From Leptolyngbyaceae cyanobacterium M65_K2018_010 (GTDB lineage Bacteria > Cyanobacteriota > Cyanobacteriia > Phormidesmidales > Phormidesmidaceae), in contig DVEE01000561.1 in assembly GCA_015295885.1 (NCBI GenBank), positions 1 through 29,259 on the forward strand: 29,259 nucleotides of DNA, in the 5' to 3' direction. A program made the position numbers and the translations under genes. Below, one piece after another: positions 22,697 through 29,259 of the stretch; the first letter of the stretch is position 1, and every line of letters starts with the position of its first letter. Under the pieces are notes generated by a model. The model saw nothing but the letters and a program-made list of their open reading frames with translations. It did not search any database and had not been told where the DNA came from.

Positions 22697-24994
22697 CTAG
22701 CGGTTGAGGGCCAGTTGGGTCGGTAAGGTCACCGTAAAGCAGGTACTCTGGTGCTGACAGAGTACCTCCACATCCCCTCCCAGGTGGCGAGCCAGTTTGC
22801 GAACCAGGGCCAAACCCAGCCCGGTCCCCCCCTGTTTCCAGGGATCGGCACTGGGCACCCGATAAAATTTATCAAAAATGCGGGTTAGCTCTTCCTTGGG
22901 AATGGTCACCCCGGTGTTGGTAATCACAAACTGCACCTGGCTTTCCCCCGAATTGGGCACCGGCTCCACCTGTAGGGTAATGGACTCTCCCGGGGGGGTG
23001 TACTTACAGGCATTGTTGAGTAGTTCGGCCAGAATCCGCTCGAGGCTGGCGGCATCGGTATGCAGAACCGGGAGGGCCGGGGCCGTTTGCACCTGTAGGG
23101 ATTGATCGCGACTTTTGGCCCGGGCGATAAAGCTGTCCACTCGGCTGGGCAGCCAGGTTTTCAGCACAATGGGTTCCATCTGTAGGGGATGGTTCCCCAC
23201 ATCCAGGCGTTGTAGGTCAAGCAGGTCGTTAATTAGGCAGATTTCCCGTTCGCATTCCTCTTGCAAGATCTGAAAATAGCGGGCAATGCGGCTCTGCTGG
23301 GAGCGGGGTTGGTCAAGATCTTGATCCAGGTTGAGTTCTTGGTTGAGGGTGACCCCCAGCAGTTGCAGGGCCACTCGCATACTGGTGACCGGCGTGCGCA
23401 ATTCGTGGGAAACCGTGCTGAGAAAGTCATCCTTCAGGGTATTCAAGCGCTCTAGCTCGGCCACCTGGAACTGGGCCGCTTCGTACAGACGGGCCTGCCG
23501 AATGGCGATCGCACACTGGTTGGCCACCTGTTGAACCAGGCGAATTTCAATATCCCTAAAGCCGTAGTCTCGACTGTTGATTAACCAGAGATCTCCGAGC
23601 ACACCCCGGTCATCCAAAATCGGGCAGGCCAGCATGGCCACGTAGCCGCGATCGGGGTTGGGTTCCATGGAACAAAACTGGAAGTACTCGCCCTTAAGCA
23701 GTTGGCTGTAGACCTCGGGGAAGGCATCTAACTGGGCCACCCGTCCCTGATAGGCCGGAATCGAGCTGTTGTAGCTGTTGTACTCGTAGTAGATGGTGGA
23801 GGTGCCCTGCTCCAGATCGTAGAGGGCGGTGTTAGATCCCTTCGCCCCCAGGGCCTCGGTCAGTTCCTGCACCGCCGTCAGCATAATCTGGTTCACATCG
23901 AGGCTATCCCGCACCCGGTCGGTAATCCGTTTTAGGGTGGCTTCAAACTCTAGGGCTGTTTGCAGTTGCTCGGTGCGCTGGGCCACCTGGGCTTCTAGGT
24001 CGGTGTTGAGCTGCTGCACCTGGGTATACAGGCGAGCCTGTTTGATCGCACTGCCAACCTGGGTAGCTACCTCCTGGAGGGTCTCAATCTCCCAATCATC
24101 CCAGGGGCGAGGACGGCTCTGGTTAAGGGCACACACCAACCCGTACAGCACATCGCCCTGGAAGATCGGCATGATCAGACAGGCCCTGACCTGAGTTTGG
24201 TGCAACTTCTCCAGGTAGGTACTGGGCAGGTGAGTGGTGCGGATATCCTCAATCACCTGCATTTCCCCCTGGCGATAACGCATCAGATCAGCGGGAATAA
24301 AGGCTAGGGTTTCTAGGGAACTGCCCAACAGCGATGGCATATTTTGCCCGGTTGACTCGGCCACCACGCCGGTATAGTCGGGATCAAAGCTGTAGAACAG
24401 CACCCAATCAATCTTGAGGAAGCGACGAACCTCATTGACGGTGGTTTGCAGCAGTTCCTCAGGGTTAATGGATTGCAGCAGGTGTTGGGCGATCGCCCCC
24501 AGCAGCCGTTCTCGTTCAGACCGCCGTTGCAGGGTTTGCTCCACCTGTTGCTGGGGGGTAATATCCCGCAGCGTCACCATGAGTAGCGCCTCTTCGCCCG
24601 TGCCGTGGACCCGGGTAGTATGCACCTGGAGGGTGCGGTGGCCACCGCTGCCATCGGTCAGCGTGACCTGGTGCTCGTAGGGGTGGCCCTCCGCTAGCAC
24701 CATCTGATCAGCCCAGGCAAAGGTGGCGGCCACCTCGGGCGAAAACAGATCGGTTTCCGATCGACCCAGGAGTTCATTGGGGGGATGGCCCAACAGTTCA
24801 CCACAGGCCTGATTGGCAAACTGCCAAGGGCCCTGGGGAGGTTTAAGGTAAACGGGAGTGGCGATCGCATCCAGGAAGGGCGTCAACTCCTGGGTTGCCA
24901 ACGGTCCCCTGCCGGGATCGGTATCTGGGCCACCAGGAGCATCCTGAAAAGCACACCGGGCAACGGCAGCAGGCATTGAGTTTAGGGGCATCAT
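22697..24994 (-). CDS. PAS-GAF-GAF sensor histidine kinase
   Basis: A 765-residue soluble sensor kinase. Order: PAS domain (~35-145, with ATPVYLKPPQGPWQFANQA); GAF 1 (~165-320, FLKIDWVLFYSFDPDYTGVV); short coiled coil (~320-350); GAF 2 (~360-505); HisKA with FLSTVSHELRTPVTSM (phosphoacceptor His530); HATPase_c with N-box LAELLNNACKYTPPGE (~656-670), IFDKFYRVP, and G-box GGTGLGLALVRKLARHLGG (722-740). No membrane helix, and no bilin-binding DXCF or CH motif visible in the GAFs, so the ligand is unknown. No response regulator is adjacent: it is an orphan kinase, as is common in cyanobacteria. The start is ATG 24994; an adjacent ATG codon follows. Confidence 0.94.
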   Translation of the reverse strand: MMPLNSMPAAVARCAFQDAPGGPDTDPGRGPLATQELTPFLDAIATPVYLKPPQGPWQFANQACGELLGHPPNELLGRSETDLFSPEVAATFAWADQMVLAEGHPYEHQVTLTDGSGGHRTLQVHTTRVHGTGEEALLMVTLRDITPQQQVEQTLQRRSERERLLGAIAQHLLQSINPEELLQTTVNEVRRFLKIDWVLFYSFDPDYTGVVAESTGQNMPSLLGSSLETLAFIPADLMRYRQGEMQVIEDIRTTHLPSTYLEKLHQTQVRACLIMPIFQGDVLYGLVCALNQSRPRPWDDWEIETLQEVATQVGSAIKQARLYTQVQQLNTDLEAQVAQRTEQLQTALEFEATLKRITDRVRDSLDVNQIMLTAVQELTEALGAKGSNTALYDLEQGTSTIYYEYNSYNSSIPAYQGRVAQLDAFPEVYSQLLKGEYFQFCSMEPNPDRGYVAMLACPILDDRGVLGDLWLINSRDYGFRDIEIRLVQQVANQCAIAIRQARLYEAAQFQVAELERLNTLKDDFLSTVSHELRTPVTSMRVALQLLGVTLNQELNLDQDLDQPRSQQSRIARYFQILQEECEREICLINDLLDLQRLDVGNHPLQMEPIVLKTWLPSRVDSFIARAKSRDQSLQVQTAPALPVLHTDAASLERILAELLNNACKYTPPGESITLQVEPVPNSGESQVQFVITNTGVTIPKEELTRIFDKFYRVPSADPWKQGGTGLGLALVRKLARHLGGDVEVLCQHQSTCFTVTLPTQLALNR

Positions 24995-25548
24995 AGCGCG
25001 GCGTCAAAGGTGGGGCGAATAGGCAAATCAAGCATCCAACCAGGGAGGGGATCTCGTTTAGGAAAAGGCTCCGGCTCCGATGAACGAAATTCAGGTAATC
25101 TCACTGAGGCAAAAGGGGGCTGCCCTAGCCTAACTATGCCCTAAAACCCTCCAAAACGAACTCATCCCCAGGAAGGGAGGCTCACCTAACTGGATGACTA
25201 TCACCGCGATCCGGGCTCCCCAGGGGCTGCCCTCGCCTGCACCGATGGCCTCCACCCTAGGGCAGAGAGGCGCTGGCCCCTGGTCAGTAGTGGGCCTCGA
25301 AAGCTCTCCTCATCCCCGGTCTTAAAGGTTATGGCAGGCTAGAACTGCCGGAACCGATTGGGCATTTTGAAAACTGTCACAGTTACTGTCACATCTGCGA
25401 GTGGCGTCGCCTACCTTAGAGTTGAAGCGGAATTCGGTATCTCCAAGGTTTACGCCAACCGCAAGAGGATACCAGGTGAACATCCGCCCCTTACCTGATC
25501 CAGGATGCATTGCTCAGACTCAGCTCAGGCCAGAGGAGGTCCTGTCCT
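24995..25548. other. 554-base intergenic region (kinase / secreted protein)
   Basis: Divergent spacer between the kinase (minus) and the small secreted protein (plus). The only clear element is the 12-base-period repeat at 25373-25393. I see no RNA gene, transposon remnant or coding-like frame; short frames here overlap real genes or lack coding features. Confidence 0.6.
25372..25393. promoter_or_regulatory. ACTGTCACA tandem direct repeat / operator candidate
   Basis: ACTGTCACA occurs at 25373-25381 and 25385-25393 (period 12, just over one helical turn). The first copy also lies in the perfect inverted repeat AACTG-TCA-CAGTT (25372-25384). It is 155 bases before the secreted-protein start, a plausible regulator site, but no protein is assigned. 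Confidence 0.4.
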
Positions 25549-25959
25549 ATGAAATCCCTACTGCAAAAAGTTTCTCTATCCGCCATCGCGTTGACGTTGG
25601 CCTGGGGCGGGGCAGGGTTGGCTCAACCAGTTGCCCAAACCCCCCTACCTGAACCCGTCCAAACCAGTGGCACGGTCAACCCCGGTCAATCCTCTAACTG
25701 TGGCTTTATTCCTAGCGCAGCCACTCAGGTGCTACAGGTGAACGAAGACTTTGCCTCCGTCAATATTACCGTCAGCGGCAGTGGTGGGCTAACCCTGCTG
25801 ATTCAAGGCCCCGGTGGCTTTACTGAATGCCATACCACCAGTGGGCCTACGGCTAACATCAACGCCCCCGGTTTGCTCAACCGAGGCAGCTACTCCTTCT
25901 ACGTGGGTAATGCCAATCAAGTGCCCACGAGCTATAGCCTAACGATTAGCCAGAACTAA
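25549..25959 (+). CDS. Small secreted protein, beta-rich (PPC-like)
   Basis: A 136-residue exported protein. ATG 25549 has AGAGGAGG ~9 bases upstream. The signal peptide MKSLLQKVSLSAIALTLAWG continues GAGLA and is cut near LA-QP. After a short linker (QPVAQTPLPEPVQTSG) the rest is a compact beta-domain: GSGGLTLLIQGPGGFTECHT, GLLNRGSYSFYVGNANQ, SYSLTIS. This looks like a bacterial pre-peptidase C-terminal (PPC)-type fold, but with Cys residues in SNCGFIP and ECHT that may form a disulfide; the family assignment is tentative. A good hairpin terminator follows. Function unknown. Confidence 0.75.
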   Translation: MKSLLQKVSLSAIALTLAWGGAGLAQPVAQTPLPEPVQTSGTVNPGQSSNCGFIPSAATQVLQVNEDFASVNITVSGSGGLTLLIQGPGGFTECHTTSGPTANINAPGLLNRGSYSFYVGNANQVPTSYSLTISQN

Positions 25960-25983
25960 CCCCAGGCTTGATTTCGCAGACAG

Positions 25984-26016
25984 GGGTGGGGCTACGAACC
26001 AGCCTCACCCTCTTTG
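25984..26016 (+). terminator. Rho-independent terminator after the secreted protein
   Basis: GGGTGGGGCT (25984-25993) pairs with AGCCTCACCC (26001-26010) over 9 of 10 positions, with loop ACGAACC. It is followed by TCTTTG, a weak U-tract. Confidence 0.65.
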
Positions 26017-26031
26017 TTGCACCCCACTCAG

Positions 26032-26087
26032 CCCTACCAGCTTGGCCCTACCAGCTTAGCCCTACCAGCTTGGTCCTACCAGCTTGG
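26032..26087. repeat. 14-base tandem repeat, four copies
   Basis: Four contiguous units CCCTACCAGCTTGG, CCCTACCAGCTTAG, CCCTACCAGCTTGG, TCCTACCAGCTTGG, then a partial TTCTAC. It sits between two convergent genes and reaches the zinc-ribbon stop codon. It looks like a cyanobacterial short tandem repeat. Confidence 0.8.
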
Positions 26088-26089
26088 TT

Positions 26090-26503
26090 CTACAATGTCT
26101 CTTCACCTTCAGATAACTGGGGTACAGCCTCGGCGGCCACCTCGACCACATCTACCGCGGTCACATCGATGGTCCCTTCCTCGGTTAGTCGTTGGAATCC
26201 GCGACCATCGGTTTCAAGGGGAGTGCCACAATTGGGGCAGAGGGTTTGGGTGCCCTTAAGGCCCGTTAAGGCGGTGCTACAAACCGGACAGGCCGCCTGT
26301 ACCAAATTACGCCTCAGCCAAAAGCGGAAGCCAAGAAACGCCAGAATGGGGGTTAACATCACTAGCAAAATCAGCAGGGCCAGAGACTTAATCAGCCAGC
26401 CCAGGCCCATAGCCCCCAGCAGCCAAACCAGCCCCAGCAAGGTGAGCCAACAGCCCAGGCCGGAACCCTTCACTTGAATTTGCCTGAAGCCCGGTTGGTG
26501 CAC
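26090..26503 (-). CDS. Membrane protein with C-terminal zinc ribbon
   Basis: A 137-residue protein starting at GTG 26503. Two hydrophobic helices (about 16-38 and 39-62; GCWLTLLGLVWLLGAMGLGW, LALLILLVMLTPILAFLG) form a hairpin. The following segment holds a zinc ribbon: ACPVCSTALTGLKGTQTLCPNCGTPLE (two CPxC knuckles, 16 residues apart). An acidic C-terminal tail follows (VVEVAAEAVPQLSEGEETL). I recall similar short cyanobacterial proteins without a known role. The ribbon faces the cytosol or lumen depending on topology. It overlaps the 14-base tandem repeat at its stop. Confidence 0.75.
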   Translation of the reverse strand: MHQPGFRQIQVKGSGLGCWLTLLGLVWLLGAMGLGWLIKSLALLILLVMLTPILAFLGFRFWLRRNLVQAACPVCSTALTGLKGTQTLCPNCGTPLETDGRGFQRLTEEGTIDVTAVDVVEVAAEAVPQLSEGEETL

Positions 26504-26626
26504 AACAATTTCCCTCCATAGCTGAGCCTAAATACAAGGCCCAGGAGTGAAGCCCTAGGCCCCATCGGTCAGCTACCCCTAGCCCCAGTCCCCATTTTAG
26601 CGCTAGGGCCAGAGTCCTTAAGTCGG

Positions 26627-27070
26627 TCAGCCCGCTGAGCAGGTGCCATGCTGAATGATAGATAGGCAGTTGCGCCCATCCCGATGCCTTTTGTAGGTCA
26701 CTTGGTCGGCCAAACGGCGGAGTAAGAACCACCCATAGCCGCTATCTAGCAGTTCCCCTGGCTGGGGCTCTGGCAGCAGTTGCGGATCGAAGGCGTGGCC
26801 CTGATCCCAAATGCGAATTTCCACCTGGTCAAGGGCCAGGGCCAGATCAATCTGGATGACGGTGTCCGCGGGCAGATGGGCATGGGCATGACGCACCGCA
26901 TTGGTGAATCCCTCGGTTAAGGCTAACTCTAACCGGTCAGAGTAAGGGCGAATCCAGGCAAAATCTTCGTCTAAGGAGGAGCAAACCCCATGAAACCAGT
27001 GCTGCACCTGGCTGACTAGATCTAACCGGCTGGTTACCTCAAGCTGCTCTTGCCGCAATGGATTAGCCAT
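26627..27070 (-). CDS. RsbW-like anti-sigma factor / serine-threonine kinase (HATPase_c_2)
   Basis: A 147-residue GHKL ATPase of the anti-sigma regulatory factor type. N-box: LELALTEGFTNAVRHAHAHL (about 49-68); G1: VEIRIWDQGHAFDPQLL; G2: LLDSGYGWFLLRRLADQVTY. Such proteins phosphorylate or sequester anti-anti-sigma partners or sigma factors. No STAS-domain antagonist or PP2C phosphatase is next to it, so it is an orphan here. ATG 27070; the following petD terminator separates it from petD. Confidence 0.88.
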   Translation of the reverse strand: MANPLRQEQLEVTSRLDLVSQVQHWFHGVCSSLDEDFAWIRPYSDRLELALTEGFTNAVRHAHAHLPADTVIQIDLALALDQVEIRIWDQGHAFDPQLLPEPQPGELLDSGYGWFLLRRLADQVTYKRHRDGRNCLSIIQHGTCSAG

Positions 27071-27154
27071 GTCACACCTCTAGGCCCAAACCCTAAAAGC
27101 GCCTACACCCTGGGGTCTAGCTGGGGGCAAGGGATTAGGAGAGGAACAATACTC

Positions 27155-27196
27155 AAAAAAAGGACTGACGCCAACTTAACGGTTGTACGCCAGCCC
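27155..27196 (-). terminator. Strong rho-independent terminator of petBD
   Basis: On the minus strand, GGGCTGGCGT(A)CAAC (27196-27182) pairs with GTTGGCGTCAGTCC (27175-27162), about 14 pairs including wobbles. It is followed by seven U (27161-27155). It lies 28 bases behind the petD stop: a classical intrinsic terminator. Confidence 0.9.
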
Positions 27197-27223
27197 TCAA
27201 TCAACGATCCAAGGGAAATAAAT

Positions 27224-27706
27224 CTAAAACAGGCCCAGGGTCAGAGACTCTTGAATCGGGAAGGTAGCCCCAATGCCCAGCCACAGGGTCACTAGGGTGC
27301 CAAACAGAAAGACCGTCGTAGCCACGGGGCGGCGGAAGGGATTCTGAAATTTGTTAATGCTCTCAATGAAGGGCACTAGCATCAAACCCAAGGGAATGGC
27401 CGTCATCGCCCCAATCCCCAAAAGCTTATTGGGCACAATCCGCAAAATCTGGAAGGTAGGGTAGAGATACCACTCGGGCAAAATTTCCAGGGGGGTGGCA
27501 AAGGGGTCAGCGGGTTCGCCCACCATAGCGGGGTCTAGGACTGCCAAAGCGACGCAGCAGGCAATGGTGCCCAAAATCACCACAGGAAAGATGTAGAGCA
27601 GATCATTGGGCCAAGCAGGCTCGCCATAGTAATTATGGCCCATGCCCTGCTTGAGCATCTCTCTCAACTTAGGATCGCTCAGATCCGGCTTTTTAATGGT
27701 TGCCAT
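27224..27706 (-). CDS. petD: Cytochrome b6f subunit IV (PetD)
   Basis: A 160-residue subunit IV of the cytochrome b6f complex, in the thylakoid membrane. It begins MATIKKPDLSDPKLREMLKQG, has three helices, and contains the Qo-site PEWY motif in LEILPEWYLYPTFQILR. Length and sequence are typical. The ATG at 27706 is preceded by GAGAGGAGA, 9 bases away. It is downstream of petB by 110 bases with a palindrome between them, in the standard petB-petD order. Confidence 0.98.
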   Translation of the reverse strand: MATIKKPDLSDPKLREMLKQGMGHNYYGEPAWPNDLLYIFPVVILGTIACCVALAVLDPAMVGEPADPFATPLEILPEWYLYPTFQILRIVPNKLLGIGAMTAIPLGLMLVPFIESINKFQNPFRRPVATTVFLFGTLVTLWLGIGATFPIQESLTLGLF

Positions 27707-27759
27707 GGTTAATGTTCTCCTCTCAAAACTGGGCTGGGCCCAAAACTCTAAGGATGTAA

Positions 27760-27777
27760 AACCTGCCTGGGCAGGTT
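27760..27777 (-). promoter_or_regulatory. 18-base perfect palindrome between petB and petD
   Basis: AACCTGCC-TG-GGCAGGTT. In the transcript it makes a 7-8-bp hairpin followed by UU, 54 bases before the petD start. It could be a weak attenuator, a processing site or an operator. Confidence 0.55.
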
Positions 27778-27816
27778 ATCGAAACGGTCAAAGATGAAGT
27801 GCTTGGCGGGGACTGC

Positions 27817-28485
27817 CTACAAGGGCCCCGAGATACCCTGCTTACGAATCATCAAGAAGTGGAGCAGCATGAACACTGCGATCGCCCAGGGCAACACGAA
27901 GGTGTGGAGACTGTAGAACCGGGTTAAGGTGGCTTGACCCACCGCTTCACCTCCGCGCATCAGCTCAACCACCGTGGTACCGACCACAGGAATAGCCCCC
28001 GGTACCCCAGAGACGATCTTGACGGCCCAGTATCCAACCTGGTCCCAAGGGAGAGAGTAGCCGGTGACCCCAAAGGTTACAGTAATCACCGCCAACACCA
28101 CCCCCGTCACCCAGGTGAGTTCCCGAGGCTTCTTGAACCCCCCGGTCAGGTACACCCGGAACACATGGAGGATCATCATTAATACCATCATGCTGGCTGA
28201 CCAACGGTGAATCGACCGAATTAACCAGCCGAAGTTAACTTCCGTCATCAGGTACTGAACGGAGTTAAAGGCTTCCGTGACCGTGGGCTTGTAATAAAAG
28301 GTCATGGCAAACCCCGTCGCAAACTGGATCAGGAAGCAGGTTAGGGTAATCCCACCCAGGCAATAGAAGATGTTTACGTGGGGCGGCACATACTTGCTGG
28401 AGATGTCATCGGCCAGGGCTTGGATCTCCAGCCGCTCGTTAAACCATTGATAGGCCTTAGAGTCGGTAACTTGCTTGGTAAACAT
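27817..28485 (-). CDS. petB: Cytochrome b6 (PetB)
   Basis: A 222-residue haem-binding cytochrome b6 in the thylakoid membrane; it carries electrons in the Q-cycle with subunit IV. It has four helices and haem-ligand histidines in WLIRSIHRWSASMMVL, MILHVFRVYL and SLHTFVLPWAI, LLHFLMIRK. Cys42 in NIFYCLGGITL is the covalent haem c_i cysteine. The start MFTKQVTDSKAYQWFNERLEI is typical. An HLR1-like repeat is found 43-61 bases upstream. It is divergent from ctpA and heads the petBD unit. Confidence 0.98.
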   Translation of the reverse strand: MFTKQVTDSKAYQWFNERLEIQALADDISSKYVPPHVNIFYCLGGITLTCFLIQFATGFAMTFYYKPTVTEAFNSVQYLMTEVNFGWLIRSIHRWSASMMVLMMILHVFRVYLTGGFKKPRELTWVTGVVLAVITVTFGVTGYSLPWDQVGYWAVKIVSGVPGAIPVVGTTVVELMRGGEAVGQATLTRFYSLHTFVLPWAIAVFMLLHFLMIRKQGISGPL

Positions 28486-28527
28486 GAAGCGGAAAACTCT
28501 AAATATGAATAATTGCGGTCAATGAAA

Positions 28528-28546
28528 AATGTAACATAGCCGTAAC
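28528..28546 (-). promoter_or_regulatory. HLR1-like direct repeat upstream of petB
   Basis: On the minus strand, GTTACGGC-TAT-GTTACATT. The second half fits the RpaB half-site (G/T)TTACA(T/A)(T/A) exactly; the first half and the 3-base spacer are imperfect. TTACAT and TATTCA 17 bases apart could also be a -35/-10 pair. Confidence 0.3.
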
Positions 28547-28675
28547 GCCGGAACGGAGATCCGCACCCTGCAATTTCTCGCGGTGTAGCTGCTGCGGCAC
28601 CCAACTGCCAACCGCCCAAAGCATCTTACCTGGGGCTTTGGGACCCTCGCCAGATGAGAGGTTCGGGATGGATTT

Positions 28676-28693
28676 GTAATATTTTTTTACATA
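28676..28693 (+). promoter_or_regulatory. HLR1-like site upstream of ctpA
   Basis: GTAATATT-TT-TTTACATA has the consensus 2-base spacer; the second half fits the RpaB half-site at 8 of 8 positions, the first at 6 of 8. It also contains TGTAA-N7-TTACA. It lies about 70-90 bases before ctpA. Confidence 0.4.
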
Positions 28694-28760
28694 CCCTGCC
28701 GGGCCAGGGCAGTTCAGGCTGGTTGAATTCGCCCCGAATCCGTCAATATGAACAATAGGG

Positions 28761-29259
28761 ATGTTCCAGGTTGCGAGGTCTATGGGATCACTGCTACGCC
28801 TATTGAGTCTGAGTTTGTGCCTATTTTTAGTGATGGGCGGGGTAAGGGCTGAACCCGCCTGGGCTCTAACCGAGGAACAGAACCTGGTGGCCGAGGTGTG
28901 GCGGATCGTGAACCGCTCCTATGTGGATGAAACCTTCAATCATCAGAACTGGTGGTTTACTCGACAGCGGGCCCTGAATCGCCCCCTGGTTAACCGGGAG
29001 GAGACCTATCGGGCGATTCGCGACATGTTGGCCAGTCTGGATGACCCCTACACTCGCCTGCTGCCCCCCGAACAGTACCGTAGTCTACAAACCAACACCT
29101 CGGGAGAGTTGACCGGGGTCGGCCTGCAGATCACCAAGGATGAGGATCCCGGCTGGTTGCGGGTGATTGCCCCGATCGAGGGATCGCCGGCAGAGCAGGC
29201 GGGAATACAACCTAGGGACATCGTGGAAGCCATCGATGGTGTAACCACCCGGGATCTTT
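28761..29259 (+). CDS. ctpA: Carboxyl-terminal processing protease CtpA (partial)
   Basis: The 3' end is cut by the window. CtpA cleaves the C-terminal extension of the D1 precursor in the lumen, needed for a working Mn4CaO5 cluster. About 166 residues are present: a signal peptide with a hydrophobic core LLSLSLCLFLVMGGVRA ending AWA-L, then the mature TEEQNLVAEVWRIVNRSYVD, NHQNWWFTRQRAL, ASLDDPYTRLLPPEQY, and the start of the PDZ domain (GELTGVGLQI, DPGWLRVIAPIEGSPAEQAG, PRDIVEAIDG). The S41 catalytic Ser/Lys region is outside. Starts at ATG 28761 or 28782 are both possible; neither has a well-spaced ribosome site. Its divergent position next to petBD recurs in cyanobacteria. Confidence 0.93.
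   Translation, partial: MFQVARSMGSLLRLLSLSLCLFLVMGGVRAEPAWALTEEQNLVAEVWRIVNRSYVDETFNHQNWWFTRQRALNRPLVNREETYRAIRDMLASLDDPYTRLLPPEQYRSLQTNTSGELTGVGLQITKDEDPGWLRVIAPIEGSPAEQAGIQPRDIVEAIDGVTTRDL

Noticed and set aside
25401..25652. 83-codon frame starting upstream of the secreted-protein gene
   Set aside because: It overlaps the signal-peptide gene in another frame and has no ribosome site; the gene at 25549 has a strong AGAGGAGG.
25968..26477. 169-codon plus-strand frame over the tandem repeat and opposite the zinc-ribbon gene
   Set aside because: The repeat creates an ALPAWPYQL-type low-complexity peptide; the opposite strand has a clear CPVC...CPNC zinc ribbon and helices.
28675..28691. TGTAA-N7-TTACA as an NtcA site
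   Set aside because: NtcA prefers GTA-N8-TAC; here the GTA and TAC are 9 bases apart, and the HLR1 reading fits better.

Overview
The window is chromosomal DNA from a fairly GC-rich cyanobacterium. The evidence is the photosynthesis gene set: petB-petD, ctpA, chlG, a PetP-type cytochrome b6f subunit and a probable Psb35. It is backed by 19 copies of the cyanobacterial HIP1 octamer GCGATCGC that I located by eye. I see 28 protein-coding genes (the last one cut by the window end). I see no rRNA, tRNA, CRISPR array, transposase or phage gene. Codon use and HIP1 spread look uniform, so this reads as core genome rather than an island. I would not name a genus; GC content and gene content fit a Leptolyngbya-like filamentous or related lineage.

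Layout. Bases 1-6660: glmM (amino-sugar precursor synthesis) converges on a class A penicillin-binding protein; both serve peptidoglycan. Next comes a minus-strand run petP - Get3/ArsA-like ATPase - chlG. The ATPase has lost the Walker A lysine, and it sits directly upstream of the last enzyme of chlorophyll synthesis. Bases 6660-10000: hisF, then a small two-helix membrane protein whose promoter region carries a near-perfect HLR1 (RpaB-type) motif, a secreted double peptidoglycan-binding-domain protein and an unrecognised 272-residue protein. Bases 10000-14700: a PgpH-type 7TM-HD phosphohydrolase (probable c-di-AMP phosphodiesterase) and an oligopeptide-type ABC permease pair without its ATPases or binding protein. 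Bases 14700-20500: Psb35-like protein, a membrane-anchored TPR-like protein, a PMT-family glycosyltransferase, a periplasmic TPR protein, a LolD/MacB-type ABC ATPase and a DUF362 protein. Bases 20500-25000 (minus strand): methyltransferase, DUF218 protein, DUF2301 membrane protein and a PAS-GAF-GAF histidine kinase. Bases 25000-29259: a small secreted protein, a membrane zinc-ribbon protein, an RsbW-like anti-sigma factor, petB-petD, and divergently the start of ctpA (D1 C-terminal processing protease).

How it fits together. The photosynthetic genes flank a general envelope and metabolism region. The most informative non-coding signals are: HLR1-like direct repeats in front of ctpA, petB and the unknown small membrane gene (suggesting a shared light-stress response); a strong rho-independent terminator behind petD; an 18-bp palindrome between petB and petD; and several short tandem repeats at possible operator positions. 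I found no clear new multi-gene system. The best leads are the HLR1-controlled small membrane protein, and the divergent Get3-like ATPase coupled to chlG.
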